A program made the position numbers and the translations under genes. Below are positions 1 through 7,063 of a DNA stretch of 9,943 nt, one piece after another (position 1 is the first letter of the stretch; the number at the start of each line of letters is the position of its first letter). The stretch comes from Pseudomonadota bacterium (lineage in GTDB: Bacteria > Pseudomonadota > Gammaproteobacteria > Burkholderiales > Thiobacillaceae), in contig JAJXXS010000072.1 in the NCBI GenBank assembly GCA_021780975.1, forward strand, positions 1-9,943, read 5' to 3'. The notes under the pieces are model-generated. The model saw only the letters and a program-made list of their open reading frames with translations. It did no database searches and was not told the DNA's origin.

Positions 1-36
1 TATTTTTTTGCCGCCAGCGAAATCTACAGTCGCTGA
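1..36 (+). CDS. ndk: Nucleoside diphosphate kinase, C-terminal end only (partial)
   Basis: The first frame reads eleven codons (YFFAASEIYSR) followed by TGA at 34-36. A tail with aromatic residues followed by a short charged end resembles the C-terminus of proteobacterial Ndk, the enzyme that passes phosphate between nucleoside di- and triphosphates. The position supports this: ndk directly precedes rlmN in many beta- and gammaproteobacteria. Only the tail is visible, so no catalytic residue can be checked. The stop lies 20 bases before the proposed rlmN start, which suggests the two genes are co-transcribed. The identification rests on the short tail plus gene order. Confidence 0.65.
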   Translation, partial: YFFAASEIYSR

Positions 37-56
37 TACCAACTGCCCTGACCACT

Positions 57-1163
57 TTGCAGAACCTGCTCGAATTCACCCTCCCGCAACTGGCTGATTG
101 GTTTGCGCGCCAGGGCGAGAAGCCTTTCCGTGCCAAGCAGGTCATGAAGTGGCTGCACCAGGCGGGTGAGGCCGATTTTTCACGCATGTCCGATCTTTCC
201 AAGGACCTGAGGGAAAAATTGCGGGGCGAAGCGGCCGTTGTGGCCCCCACGGTAAAGTTCGAGCACGGATCCGGCGATGGCACGCACAAGTGGCTATTCG
301 ATGTCGGTGTGGGCAACGGTATCGAAACCGTCTACATACCGGAAGAGGATCGCGGCACCTTGTGCATTTCCTCGCAGGTCGGCTGCGCCCTGGAATGCCG
401 CTTCTGCAGCACCGGACGCCAGGGTTTCAATCGCAATCTGGGCGTGGGTGAAATCGTCGGCCAACTGTGGCACGCCCAGCGCGTGCTCCGTGGTGTTTCC
501 AATCGATTGGATGGGGGTATGGCCGAGCGCCCGGTGACCAACGTGGTCATGATGGGCATGGGCGAACCCCTGGCAAATTTCGAGAATGTTGCCCTGGCCC
601 TGGAGGTGATGCTGGACGACCATGCCTACGGATTGTCGCGGCGGCGTGTCACGGTGTCCACCTCGGGCCTGGTGCCCGCCATGGATCGCTTGGCGCAGCG
701 CGTGCCGGTGGCCCTGGCGGTATCCCTGCATGCGCCTAATGATCGGCTGCGCGATGAACTCGTGCCCATCAACCGCAAGTACCCGCTGGCCGAATTGCTG
801 GCTGCCTGTCGCCGTTATCTGGCGTTTGCCCCGCGCGATTTCATCACGTTTGAGTACGTCATGCTCAAAGGTGTGAATGACCAGCCGGAGCATGCGCACC
901 AACTTGCCGAGTTGTTGCGCGACACACCCAGCAAACTCAACCTCATTCCCTTCAATCCGTTTCCGGGCGCGGGCTTGGAGCGCAGTTCGGCGGGGCGCGT
1001 GCTGGATTTCCAGCGCCGCTTGCAGGATGCCGGCTACGTCGTTACCGTGCGCAAGACACGCGGTGACGACATCGATGCAGCCTGCGGACAATTGGCTGGA
1101 GAGGTGAACGACCGGACTGGCCGGGTCGTCAAGCACCTGTCGCGCGTTCAACTCACGGTATAG
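57..1163 (+). CDS. rlmN: RlmN, dual-specificity 23S rRNA A2503 / tRNA A37 C2-methyltransferase (radical SAM)
   Basis: This radical SAM enzyme adds a methyl group to C2 of A2503 in 23S rRNA and of A37 in some tRNAs, acting on decoding accuracy and the peptide exit tunnel. The 368-residue length fits the family. The iron-sulfur cluster motif CxxxCxxC is at C110, C114 and C117. C103 lies seven residues before it and C343 near the C-terminus; they correspond to the two mechanistic cysteines of Escherichia coli RlmN (C118 and C355), so all five key cysteines are present. GMGEPLAN at about 167-174 is the SAM-binding glycine-rich motif. The start is uncertain. TTG at 57 gives MQNLLEF, which fits the usual family N-terminus, but there is no convincing Shine-Dalgarno and no ATG nearby; CTG at 48 is an in-frame alternative. 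Translation may be coupled to the preceding gene. The stop is TAG, 8 bases before the preferred pilW start. Confidence 0.97.
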   Translation: MQNLLEFTLPQLADWFARQGEKPFRAKQVMKWLHQAGEADFSRMSDLSKDLREKLRGEAAVVAPTVKFEHGSGDGTHKWLFDVGVGNGIETVYIPEEDRGTLCISSQVGCALECRFCSTGRQGFNRNLGVGEIVGQLWHAQRVLRGVSNRLDGGMAERPVTNVVMMGMGEPLANFENVALALEVMLDDHAYGLSRRRVTVSTSGLVPAMDRLAQRVPVALAVSLHAPNDRLRDELVPINRKYPLAELLAACRRYLAFAPRDFITFEYVMLKGVNDQPEHAHQLAELLRDTPSKLNLIPFNPFPGAGLERSSAGRVLDFQRRLQDAGYVVTVRKTRGDDIDAACGQLAGEVNDRTGRVVKHLSRVQLTV

Positions 1164-1166
1164 GAG
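1162..1166 (+). promoter_or_regulatory. Shine-Dalgarno of pilW (decides its start codon)
   Basis: AGGAG overlaps the rlmN stop codon TAG (1161-1163) and lies 5 bases before ATG at 1172. An in-frame GTG at 1166 would lie inside this ribosome-binding site, so ATG 1172 is the better start. Confidence 0.75.
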
Positions 1167-1171
1167 TGATC

Positions 1172-1942
1172 ATGCCCCGTTTACGCTTCCCTGGCTTGTT
1201 GCTGGCTGTTGCGCTCGGCGTTCTCGCTGGCTGCGCGCAGAATCCCGTGCAGGCGCCGGAAAACAAGCAGGCGGCGGAAAATCTGCATCGTGCCAAGGTG
1301 ATGACCGACCTCGCCGCGGCGTATTTTCAGCGCGGGGAGATTCGCGTCGCGTTGTCCCAAGTGCGCCAGGCCATTGAAGCCGACAGGCACTATCCGGAGG
1401 CCTATGACGTCCTCGGCCTGATCTATATGGATCTCGCGGAAGACAAACTGGCGGAGGAGAATTTTCGCAAGGCCCTGGACCTCGACCCGAAGAATTCGGA
1501 CATCCACAATAACCTGGGCTATTTCTATTGCACCCGCGGCCGTTACAAGGAGGGGCTTGAACAATTGCAGCAAGCGCTGCAGAACCCTCTGTACCGCACG
1601 CCCGAGCTGGCCATATACAACTCTGGCATTTGCCAGGAGAAAAAAGGCGATATGGCGGCGGCAGAAGGCGAGTTTCGGGCAGCTCTCAAGCTGCGCCCAG
1701 ATTATGGCCCTGCCTTGTTGAGCTTGGGGAAGCTCTATTACGCGCAGAATCGCATGGCGGAAGCAGAAAAGCAGTTGCTGCGCTATGGCCAGCTCGCCCA
1801 GCCTACGCCGCAAAGCCTTTGGTTCGGCGTGGAGGTCGAACGCAAGCTTGGTAACACCGCCCAGGCGAATGGTTATGCAGAGCAGTTGCGCAAGCTCTTC
1901 CCTAATTCTCCTGAAGCCCAGCAATTGAATCCCGCGCCATGA
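1172..1942 (+). CDS. pilW: PilW/PilF-type type IV pilus biogenesis lipoprotein with TPR repeats
   Basis: This is a predicted outer-membrane lipoprotein that, in Pseudomonas (PilF) and Neisseria (PilW), helps the PilQ secretin assemble and localise for type IV pili. From ATG 1172 it has 256 residues. A basic start (MPRLRF) and a hydrophobic stretch lead to lipobox LAGC, with the lipidated cysteine at residue 21. The rest is a chain of about six tetratricopeptide helices pairs, seen in segments such as AYFQRGEIRVALSQVRQAIE, LGLIYMDLAEDKLAEENFRK and LGKLYYAQNRMAEAEKQL. The residues after the cysteine are AQ rather than D, so there is no inner-membrane retention signal. A longer form from GTG 1166 adds two residues but collides with the ribosome-binding site. 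The stop overlaps the rodZ start (ATGA, 1939-1942). The gene sits in its usual place between rlmN and rodZ. Pilus genes themselves are not in this window. Confidence 0.93.
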   Translation: MPRLRFPGLLLAVALGVLAGCAQNPVQAPENKQAAENLHRAKVMTDLAAAYFQRGEIRVALSQVRQAIEADRHYPEAYDVLGLIYMDLAEDKLAEENFRKALDLDPKNSDIHNNLGYFYCTRGRYKEGLEQLQQALQNPLYRTPELAIYNSGICQEKKGDMAAAEGEFRAALKLRPDYGPALLSLGKLYYAQNRMAEAEKQLLRYGQLAQPTPQSLWFGVEVERKLGNTAQANGYAEQLRKLFPNSPEAQQLNPAP

Positions 1943-2763
1943 ACGACGCTCTGGTCGCCATCGGACAACGCTTGCGCGCTGCGCGCGAAGCCCAGGGGTT
2001 GGCGGTCGAGCAGGTTGCCGCACGTCTGCGTCTCATGAATCGCCAAGTGGCGGCCATGGAAAGCGGCGACTTTGCGGCCCTCGGCCAGGCGGTCTTTGCG
2101 CGAGGTTTCGTGCGCAATTACGCCAAGTTGCTCGGCCTGGATGTCGAGGACATCGTGGCACAGATGAGTGGCGAGTTGCCGCAGGAGAGCCTGCCCAAGC
2201 CCGAAGTGCGTCCCCCTCGGGCAGCCAGGCGCTGGCGCTCGGCTTGGCTTTGGGGGGTGGTGGCTGTGGCTGTGCTGATTGGGCTGCCTTTCGCACTCTA
2301 CACTTGGCTGTCTGGCGGAACTGGGGAGGAGGGGGGGCGGTCTGCTGACAGCGGGACCATTTCTGCCCAGGTTTCCCGGCCCGACGTACCCCCGGAGCAG
2401 AAGCCGGCGATAGTTGCTGCGGTTCCGCTTGTGGCGCCGCAGGCGCCGGCTGCGCTGTCCGGAGCGCCGGCCCCGAGGGCGCGGATGGGGTCTGTGGGAC
2501 GTGGCGTGGCGCTGGGCTTTGCCGCTGACGCCTGGGTGGACATTAGGGATGCGCAAGGCAGGCAACTCGCGCACGGCCTCTACCGCGCCGGCCAGACGAT
2601 CAAGCTGCAGGAAGCGTTTCCCCTCTATTTCGTGATCGGCAACGCGGGCCAGGTAAGCGTGAGCTATGCCGGCCACGCCCTCGATCTGCATCCGTATACC
2701 ACGGACAATGTGGCACGCTTCAGGGTGGCCGCCGATGGCGCGGCGAAGGCGCTGAAGCCATGA
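1939..2763 (+). CDS. rodZ: RodZ-like cell-shape protein (cytoplasmic HTH, single TM, periplasmic DUF4115)
   Basis: RodZ links MreB filaments to the peptidoglycan elongation machinery across the inner membrane. The 274 residues show the expected layout. A cytoplasmic helix-turn-helix (HTH_25) spans about residues 5-72, with IGQRLRAAREAQGLAVEQVA and the family-typical FARGFVRNYAKLLGLD. A basic RRWR stretch precedes one transmembrane segment at about 101-124. A Gly/Pro/Ala-rich low-complexity linker covers about 125-188, and a DUF4115 periplasmic domain about 190-268, with WVDIRDAQGRQL and GLYRAGQTIKLQ. The protein is shorter than E. coli RodZ (337 residues), mainly in the linker. The start is ATG in an ATGA overlap with pilW. 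No strong Shine-Dalgarno is visible, which suggests translational coupling. The linker contains a dense guanine run at 2323-2340. The stop overlaps the ispG start in the same ATGA manner (2760-2763). Confidence 0.92.
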   Translation: MNDALVAIGQRLRAAREAQGLAVEQVAARLRLMNRQVAAMESGDFAALGQAVFARGFVRNYAKLLGLDVEDIVAQMSGELPQESLPKPEVRPPRAARRWRSAWLWGVVAVAVLIGLPFALYTWLSGGTGEEGGRSADSGTISAQVSRPDVPPEQKPAIVAAVPLVAPQAPAALSGAPAPRARMGSVGRGVALGFAADAWVDIRDAQGRQLAHGLYRAGQTIKLQEAFPLYFVIGNAGQVSVSYAGHALDLHPYTTDNVARFRVAADGAAKALKP

Positions 2764-3995
2764 GCCGCTCGCACCTGCCACGCCGGCCAAGCCGCCAAGT
2801 CAAGGTGGGAAGGGTCGCGATAGGCGGTGATATGCCTGTGGTGGTGCAATCCATGACCAATACCGACACTGCCGATGTGGCCGCCACGACGCGTCAGGTG
2901 AGGGAATTGTTCGAGGCTGGCTCGGAGTTGGTGCGCGTCACTGTCAACACCCTGGAAGCGGCGCGTGCGGTTCCTGTCATACGGGAAGCCTTGTTGCGGC
3001 AAGGCGTGGACGTTCCGCTAATCGGTGATTTCCATTTCAACGGCCACAAGCTTCTGACACAGGCACCGGAATGCGCCGCGGCGCTTGCCAAGCTGCGCAT
3101 CAATCCGGGCAACGTCGGTCGCGGCGAGAAGCGCGATGAGCAGTTTGCGACGCTGATCGAGATTGCCTGCCGCCATGACAAGCCCGTGCGTATCGGAGTC
3201 AACTGGGGCAGTCTTGACCAGGATCTGGTGGTGCGCATGATGGACGAGAACGCCCAGGCGTCCGCTCCCGAAGACGCCGAGGTGGTGATGAAACGCGCCA
3301 TGGTCGCTTCCGCTTTGCAGTCGGCGAAAAAGGCCGAGCAACTGGGGCTGCCGGCAGACCGCATCGTCCTGTCCTGCAAGATGAGCCGGGTGCAGGATTT
3401 GATAACCGTATACCAGGATCTCGCCGTGCAATGCGACTACCCCTTGCACCTGGGATTGACCGAGGCGGGCATGGGCTCGAAGGGCATTGTCGCGTCGACT
3501 GCGGCGCTTGCCGTTCTGCTGCAGCAAGGCATCGGCGACACCATCCGCGTTTCCCTCACGCCCGAGCCGGGCGGCGAGCGCACGCGCGAAGTCATCGTTG
3601 CTCAGGAAATTCTGCAGTCCATGGGAATGCGCGCCTTTATGCCCCAGGTCACCGCCTGCCCTGGTTGCGGACGCACGACTTCGACAGTGTTTCAGGAACT
3701 GGCCCAGGATATCCAGAGTTATCTGCGCCGCCAGATGCCTGAATGGAAGAAGTGTTACCCGGGGGTGGAAAGCCTGCAAGTCGCGGTGATGGGCTGTGTT
3801 GTCAACGGTCCTGGCGAATCCAAGCATGCGGATATCGGCATCTCGCTGCCAGGCACGGGGGAGACTCCGGTAGCCCCGGTGTTTGTGGACGGACAAAAAA
3901 CCGTCACGCTCAAAGGACACGACATCGCGCGCGAATTCCAGGTCATTGTCGAGAACTATGTCAGAAACAAGTATGCAAAGGGCTCCGCAGCCTGA
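2760..3995 (+). CDS. ispG: IspG (GcpE), 4-hydroxy-3-methylbut-2-enyl diphosphate synthase
   Basis: IspG is a [4Fe-4S] enzyme of the MEP pathway. It reductively opens the cyclic diphosphate MEcPP to HMBPP, the precursor of isopentenyl diphosphate, using flavodoxin or ferredoxin electrons. It has 411 residues. The N-terminal barrel carries VVVQSMTNTDTADV (about 27-40) and GDFHFNGHKL (89-98). The C-terminal cluster domain has C300 and C303 (ACPGCGRT) and C346 (MGCVVNGPGES), with E353 as the fourth ligand. Their relation to E. coli C270/C273/C305/E312 is clear, with about 11 extra residues between C303 and C346. The protein is longer than the 372-residue E. coli enzyme, as is common for non-enteric proteobacteria. 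The start is ATG 2760, overlapping the rodZ stop. No good Shine-Dalgarno precedes it. It is followed by 24 bases before hisS. Confidence 0.98.
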   Translation: MSRSHLPRRPSRQVKVGRVAIGGDMPVVVQSMTNTDTADVAATTRQVRELFEAGSELVRVTVNTLEAARAVPVIREALLRQGVDVPLIGDFHFNGHKLLTQAPECAAALAKLRINPGNVGRGEKRDEQFATLIEIACRHDKPVRIGVNWGSLDQDLVVRMMDENAQASAPEDAEVVMKRAMVASALQSAKKAEQLGLPADRIVLSCKMSRVQDLITVYQDLAVQCDYPLHLGLTEAGMGSKGIVASTAALAVLLQQGIGDTIRVSLTPEPGGERTREVIVAQEILQSMGMRAFMPQVTACPGCGRTTSTVFQELAQDIQSYLRRQMPEWKKCYPGVESLQVAVMGCVVNGPGESKHADIGISLPGTGETPVAPVFVDGQKTVTLKGHDIAREFQVIVENYVRNKYAKGSAA

Positions 3996-4019
3996 GCCGT
4001 TACCCAGCCCGTATAAACG

Positions 4020-5279
4020 ATGAGCAACACTTTGCAGGCCGTTCGCGGCATGAACGACGTTCTGCCCCAGGAGGCGCAGCGCTGGGACTTTCTTGAACAG
4101 ACCGTACGTGCCTGGGCTGCAAGCTATGGTTATCAGGCCATCCGTACGCCCATTCTGGAACAGACCGGTCTGTTCAAGCGTGCCATTGGGGAGGTGACCG
4201 ATATCGTCGAGAAGGAAATGTACACCTTCATCGACGAACTCAATGGCGAATCCCTTACCCTGCGCCCGGAGGGGACGGCATCCTGCGTGCGTGCGGCGAT
4301 CCAGCACAATCTGCTATACGACGGCCCCAAGCGCTTATGGTACATGGGGCCGATGTTTCGACATGAGCGTCCGCAGAAAGGCCGCTATCGGCAGTTTCAT
4401 CAGGTGGGGGTGGAGGCCTTTGGATACGCCGATGCGGATTGCGATGCCGAACTGATCCTCATGGGCGCAGATCTGTGGCGCCGCCTCGGCCTCGATCCGC
4501 GTCTGGAAATCAATACCTTGGGCGACGGGGAAGGGCGCAGGCGCCACCGCGAGCGCCTGATTGCGTACTTTGAGTCGCATGCGGACGTTCTCGACGAGGA
4601 TGCGCGGCGCCGTCTCCACAGCAACCCTCTACGCATACTGGATTCCAAGAATCCTGCGATGCAGGCCCTCATCGCGGCAGCGCCGCAGCTCGTCGATGAT
4701 CTCGACGAAGATTCGCTACGGCACTTCGAGGCGCTGCAGGCGCTGCTGCGGGCCGCTCATATTCCCTATGAGATCAACCCACGCCTGGTGCGCGGCCTGG
4801 ATTATTACAATCGCACGGTGTTCGAATGGGTCACCGACACTCTGGGCGCGCAGGGGACAGTTTGCGCCGGCGGCCGTTACGACGGCCTGGTCGCCCAGTT
4901 GGGAGGCAAGTCGGCGCCGGCGGCGGGTTTCGCGCTGGGTGTCGAACGCGTGCTGGCAATGCTGGAGGGCAGCGACCGAACTCCGGTGGCGGCGGGGCCG
5001 CATGCCTACTTGGTGCACGTCGGGGATGTGGCGGCTGCCTGGGCGTGGGAACTGGCGCCACAACTGCGCGCTGCCGGGCTCAATATCGTTTACCATTGCG
5101 GCGGCGGCGGTTTCAAGGCCCAGATGAAGAAAGCCGATGCCAGCGGCGCGCGTTACGCCATCATCATTGGCGATGATGAAGCGCAAAGCCGTGAGCTCAC
5201 CCTCAAACCCCTGCGGGATCCGCGCGAACAGGCGCGCCTGACGCCCCATGCGGCCATTACCCTGATGGAACAAGACTGA
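4020..5279 (+). CDS. hisS: Histidyl-tRNA synthetase (HisRS)
   Basis: HisRS is a class II aminoacyl-tRNA synthetase that charges tRNA-His in the cytoplasm as a homodimer. The 419-residue length fits bacterial HisRS. Visible landmarks are the motif 1 region GLFKRAIGEVTDIVEKEMY (50-68), LRPEGTASCVRA (81-92), the motif 2 loop RYRQFHQVGVEAFG (122-135), the histidine-specific signature LVRGLDYYNRTVFEW (256-270), and motif 3 AAGFALGVERVLAML (301-315). The C-terminal anticodon-binding domain covers about 327-419. ATG 4020 gives the family-typical start (AVRGMNDVLP at residues 7-16). The 24-base gap after ispG contains no clear Shine-Dalgarno, terminator or promoter that I can recognise. The stop TGA overlaps the next start by one base (TGATG, 5277-5281). 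Confidence 0.98.
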   Translation: MSNTLQAVRGMNDVLPQEAQRWDFLEQTVRAWAASYGYQAIRTPILEQTGLFKRAIGEVTDIVEKEMYTFIDELNGESLTLRPEGTASCVRAAIQHNLLYDGPKRLWYMGPMFRHERPQKGRYRQFHQVGVEAFGYADADCDAELILMGADLWRRLGLDPRLEINTLGDGEGRRRHRERLIAYFESHADVLDEDARRRLHSNPLRILDSKNPAMQALIAAAPQLVDDLDEDSLRHFEALQALLRAAHIPYEINPRLVRGLDYYNRTVFEWVTDTLGAQGTVCAGGRYDGLVAQLGGKSAPAAGFALGVERVLAMLEGSDRTPVAAGPHAYLVHVGDVAAAWAWELAPQLRAAGLNIVYHCGGGGFKAQMKKADASGARYAIIIGDDEAQSRELTLKPLRDPREQARLTPHAAITLMEQD

Positions 5280-5920
5280 TGGCAACCTACGACCTGGAAG
5301 AGCAGGAAAATCTGGAAAATCTTAAAGCCTGGTGGAAGCGCTGGGGCAATGCGGTGCTGCTGGTGCTCGCGCTGGCATTGATGGCGGGCGCTGGCTGGCA
5401 ATACTGGCAGCGTCACCAGGAGGCGCAGCGAATTGAAGGCGCCCAGGTGTATGGCCAGTTTCTGGAGGCGTTGACGGCGGGCAATGCGGCGCTGGTGCGG
5501 GAAGTGGGGGGGCGTCTGATAGACAAATTCGCCGATACGCCTTATGCACCCCGCGCGGCGCTCATACTCGGCAAATACAATGTGGAGCAGGGCGATGACA
5601 AGAGCGCTGAAGCGCAATTCAAATGGGCGCTCGATCATAGCCGGGAGCCCGTCGTCAAGGACTTGGCACGGTTGCGTCTGGGGGGGCTTCTGCTGCAGCG
5701 GAAGCAGTACGAACAGGCCCTCAAGGTGCTGAACGCGTCCCACACGGATGCCTACAACGCGCGTTTCGAGGATCTCAAGGGCGATGTCCTGCTTGCCCAG
5801 GGCAAAACAGCTGAGGCCAAGGCGGCCTACCAAGCGGCCTATTCCACGCTCGCGAAGACCGACCCGCTGCGCGGCGTTCTGGGGGTGAAACTGGATGCCC
5901 TGGGGGGTGCTACAGAATGA
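5279..5920 (+). CDS. yfgM: YfgM-family tetratricopeptide inner-membrane protein
   Basis: YfgM-type proteins are anchored in the inner membrane with a periplasmic TPR domain. In E. coli YfgM is a SecYEG- and PpiD-associated factor thought to hand secreted proteins to periplasmic chaperones, and it also affects RcsB signalling. Here the 213 residues begin with an acidic cytoplasmic piece (TYDLEEQENLENLKAWWKRW), then one transmembrane helix at about 22-42. The rest is a TPR-like domain, with ADTPYAPRAALILGKYNVEQ at about 85-104 and RLRLGGLLLQRKQYEQALKV at about 131-150. The N-terminal signature and the place between hisS and bamB are diagnostic of this family. The start is ATG 5279, sharing one base with the hisS stop. 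The stop overlaps the bamB start (ATGA, 5917-5920). Confidence 0.93.
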   Translation: MATYDLEEQENLENLKAWWKRWGNAVLLVLALALMAGAGWQYWQRHQEAQRIEGAQVYGQFLEALTAGNAALVREVGGRLIDKFADTPYAPRAALILGKYNVEQGDDKSAEAQFKWALDHSREPVVKDLARLRLGGLLLQRKQYEQALKVLNASHTDAYNARFEDLKGDVLLAQGKTAEAKAAYQAAYSTLAKTDPLRGVLGVKLDALGGATE

Positions 5921-7062
5921 GAAGGCTGTTGCTCGTTTTTCTGTTGCCCGCGATGCTGTCGGGATGCAGCACTGTCTCTGGTTGGTTCTCGTCGGCGCCA
6001 AAACCCTTGCCTCCTGCGCCGCTGGTCAGCTTCAAGCCTTCTGCCGAACTGGTGCATGCCTTCAGCGTGGACGCCGGCAGCCCGGGCTTTCACCGCCTGC
6101 AGCCTGCGGCGGCGCATGATGTGTTGTACGTCGCGGCCGAGCGCGGCCGCGTGGAGGCGTACGGGGTGCTGGACTCCAAGCGCCTGTGGCAAAGTGACAT
6201 TGGCGCGGGCGTCGTCGCGGGTGTGGGGGCAGGGGAGGGACTGGTCGTGGTGGGCGCCGCCCAAGCGGGCGTCGTGGCGCTCCATGCGGCCAACGGCGCC
6301 AAGGCTTGGTCGACGACTTTGACGAGTGACGTGACGGGACCGCCGCTGGTGGCGGACGGCGTGGTCCTGGTGCGCACCAACGACGGTAGCATCTACGGCC
6401 TGGCGGCCAAGGACGGCAAGCAGCAATGGGTCTATACGCGCCAGTTGCCTAGCCTCATGCTGCAGGGTTCGGGCGGTATGAGCGTCAAGGACGGCGTGCT
6501 GTATGCCGGTTACCCCGGAGGGCGCCTGGTCGCGCTCTCGGTTGCCAATGGCGCGCAGCTGTGGGATGCGACGGTTGCCGTACCGCGCGGGGCCACGGAA
6601 CTGGAACGCCTTACCGACGTGGTCGGGGCGCCTGCGGTGAATGCGTCGCAAGTGTGCGCGGTGGCCTACCAGGGGCGAGTGGCCTGCTTTGACCGCGCCA
6701 GCGGCAATCTGCTGTGGGCACGCGATACTTCCAGCGAAACCGGGCTCACGATGGACGGCGCCAATGTGTACGTGACCGATACCTCAGACACCGTCACTGC
6801 ATACGCTGCCGACAGTGGGCGCATAGTCTGGAAACAGGCTGCGTTGGCGCGGCGCGGGGTCAGTGCGCCGCTGACCTATGCCGCCACGGTAATCGTCGGC
6901 GACAGCGAGGGCTATGTACACGTCCTTTCCGCCCAGGACGGCTCTTTTCTGGCGCGCCGACAGGCGCCCGGCGGCGCGGTCATCGGCCGGCCTTTCGACA
7001 TTGGCCCAGGCATTGCGGTGGAAACTGCCAAAGGCGAGGTCACGGCGTTCCGCCTGAAGTGA
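5917..7062 (+). CDS. bamB: BamB, outer-membrane protein assembly lipoprotein (beta-propeller)
   Basis: BamB is a lipoprotein of the BAM complex that folds beta-barrel proteins into the outer membrane; it binds BamA through its propeller. The 381 residues begin with a signal peptide (MRRLLLVFLLPAM) and lipobox LSGC, with lipidated C17. The mature protein is a series of PQQ-type beta-propeller blades, each marked by patterns such as GRVEAYGVLDSKRLWQSDIG (77-96), GVVALHAANGAKAWSTTL (118-135), GRLVALSVANGAQLWDATV (202-220) and ACFDRASGNLLWARDT (256-271). GATELERLTDVVGAPAV (225-241) resembles the conserved BamA-contact loop, and VGDSEGYVHVLSAQDG (327-342) is also typical. Two cysteines, C247 and C257, lie within one propeller hairpin. 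The start is ATG in an ATGA overlap with yfgM, with a G-rich stretch (5902-5907) as a possible weak ribosome-binding site. One base separates its stop from der. Confidence 0.96.
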   Translation: MRRLLLVFLLPAMLSGCSTVSGWFSSAPKPLPPAPLVSFKPSAELVHAFSVDAGSPGFHRLQPAAAHDVLYVAAERGRVEAYGVLDSKRLWQSDIGAGVVAGVGAGEGLVVVGAAQAGVVALHAANGAKAWSTTLTSDVTGPPLVADGVVLVRTNDGSIYGLAAKDGKQQWVYTRQLPSLMLQGSGGMSVKDGVLYAGYPGGRLVALSVANGAQLWDATVAVPRGATELERLTDVVGAPAVNASQVCAVAYQGRVACFDRASGNLLWARDTSSETGLTMDGANVYVTDTSDTVTAYAADSGRIVWKQAALARRGVSAPLTYAATVIVGDSEGYVHVLSAQDGSFLARRQAPGGAVIGRPFDIGPGIAVETAKGEVTAFRLK

Positions 7063-7063
7063 C

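Noticed and set aside
3996..4019. Promoter or terminator in the ispG-hisS gap
   Set aside because: The 24 bases are too few and show neither hairpin nor promoter hexamers; I treat it as a plain operon junction.
3018..4307. 429-codon open frame on the minus strand opposite ispG and the start of hisS
   Set aside because: It is antisense to two certain genes, and its translation shows no recognisable family. Long antisense frames are expected in GC-rich coding DNA. The same holds for the other long minus-strand frames (294-1151, 1181-2023, 1873-2790, 5153-6001, 5839-6651, 9211-9933).
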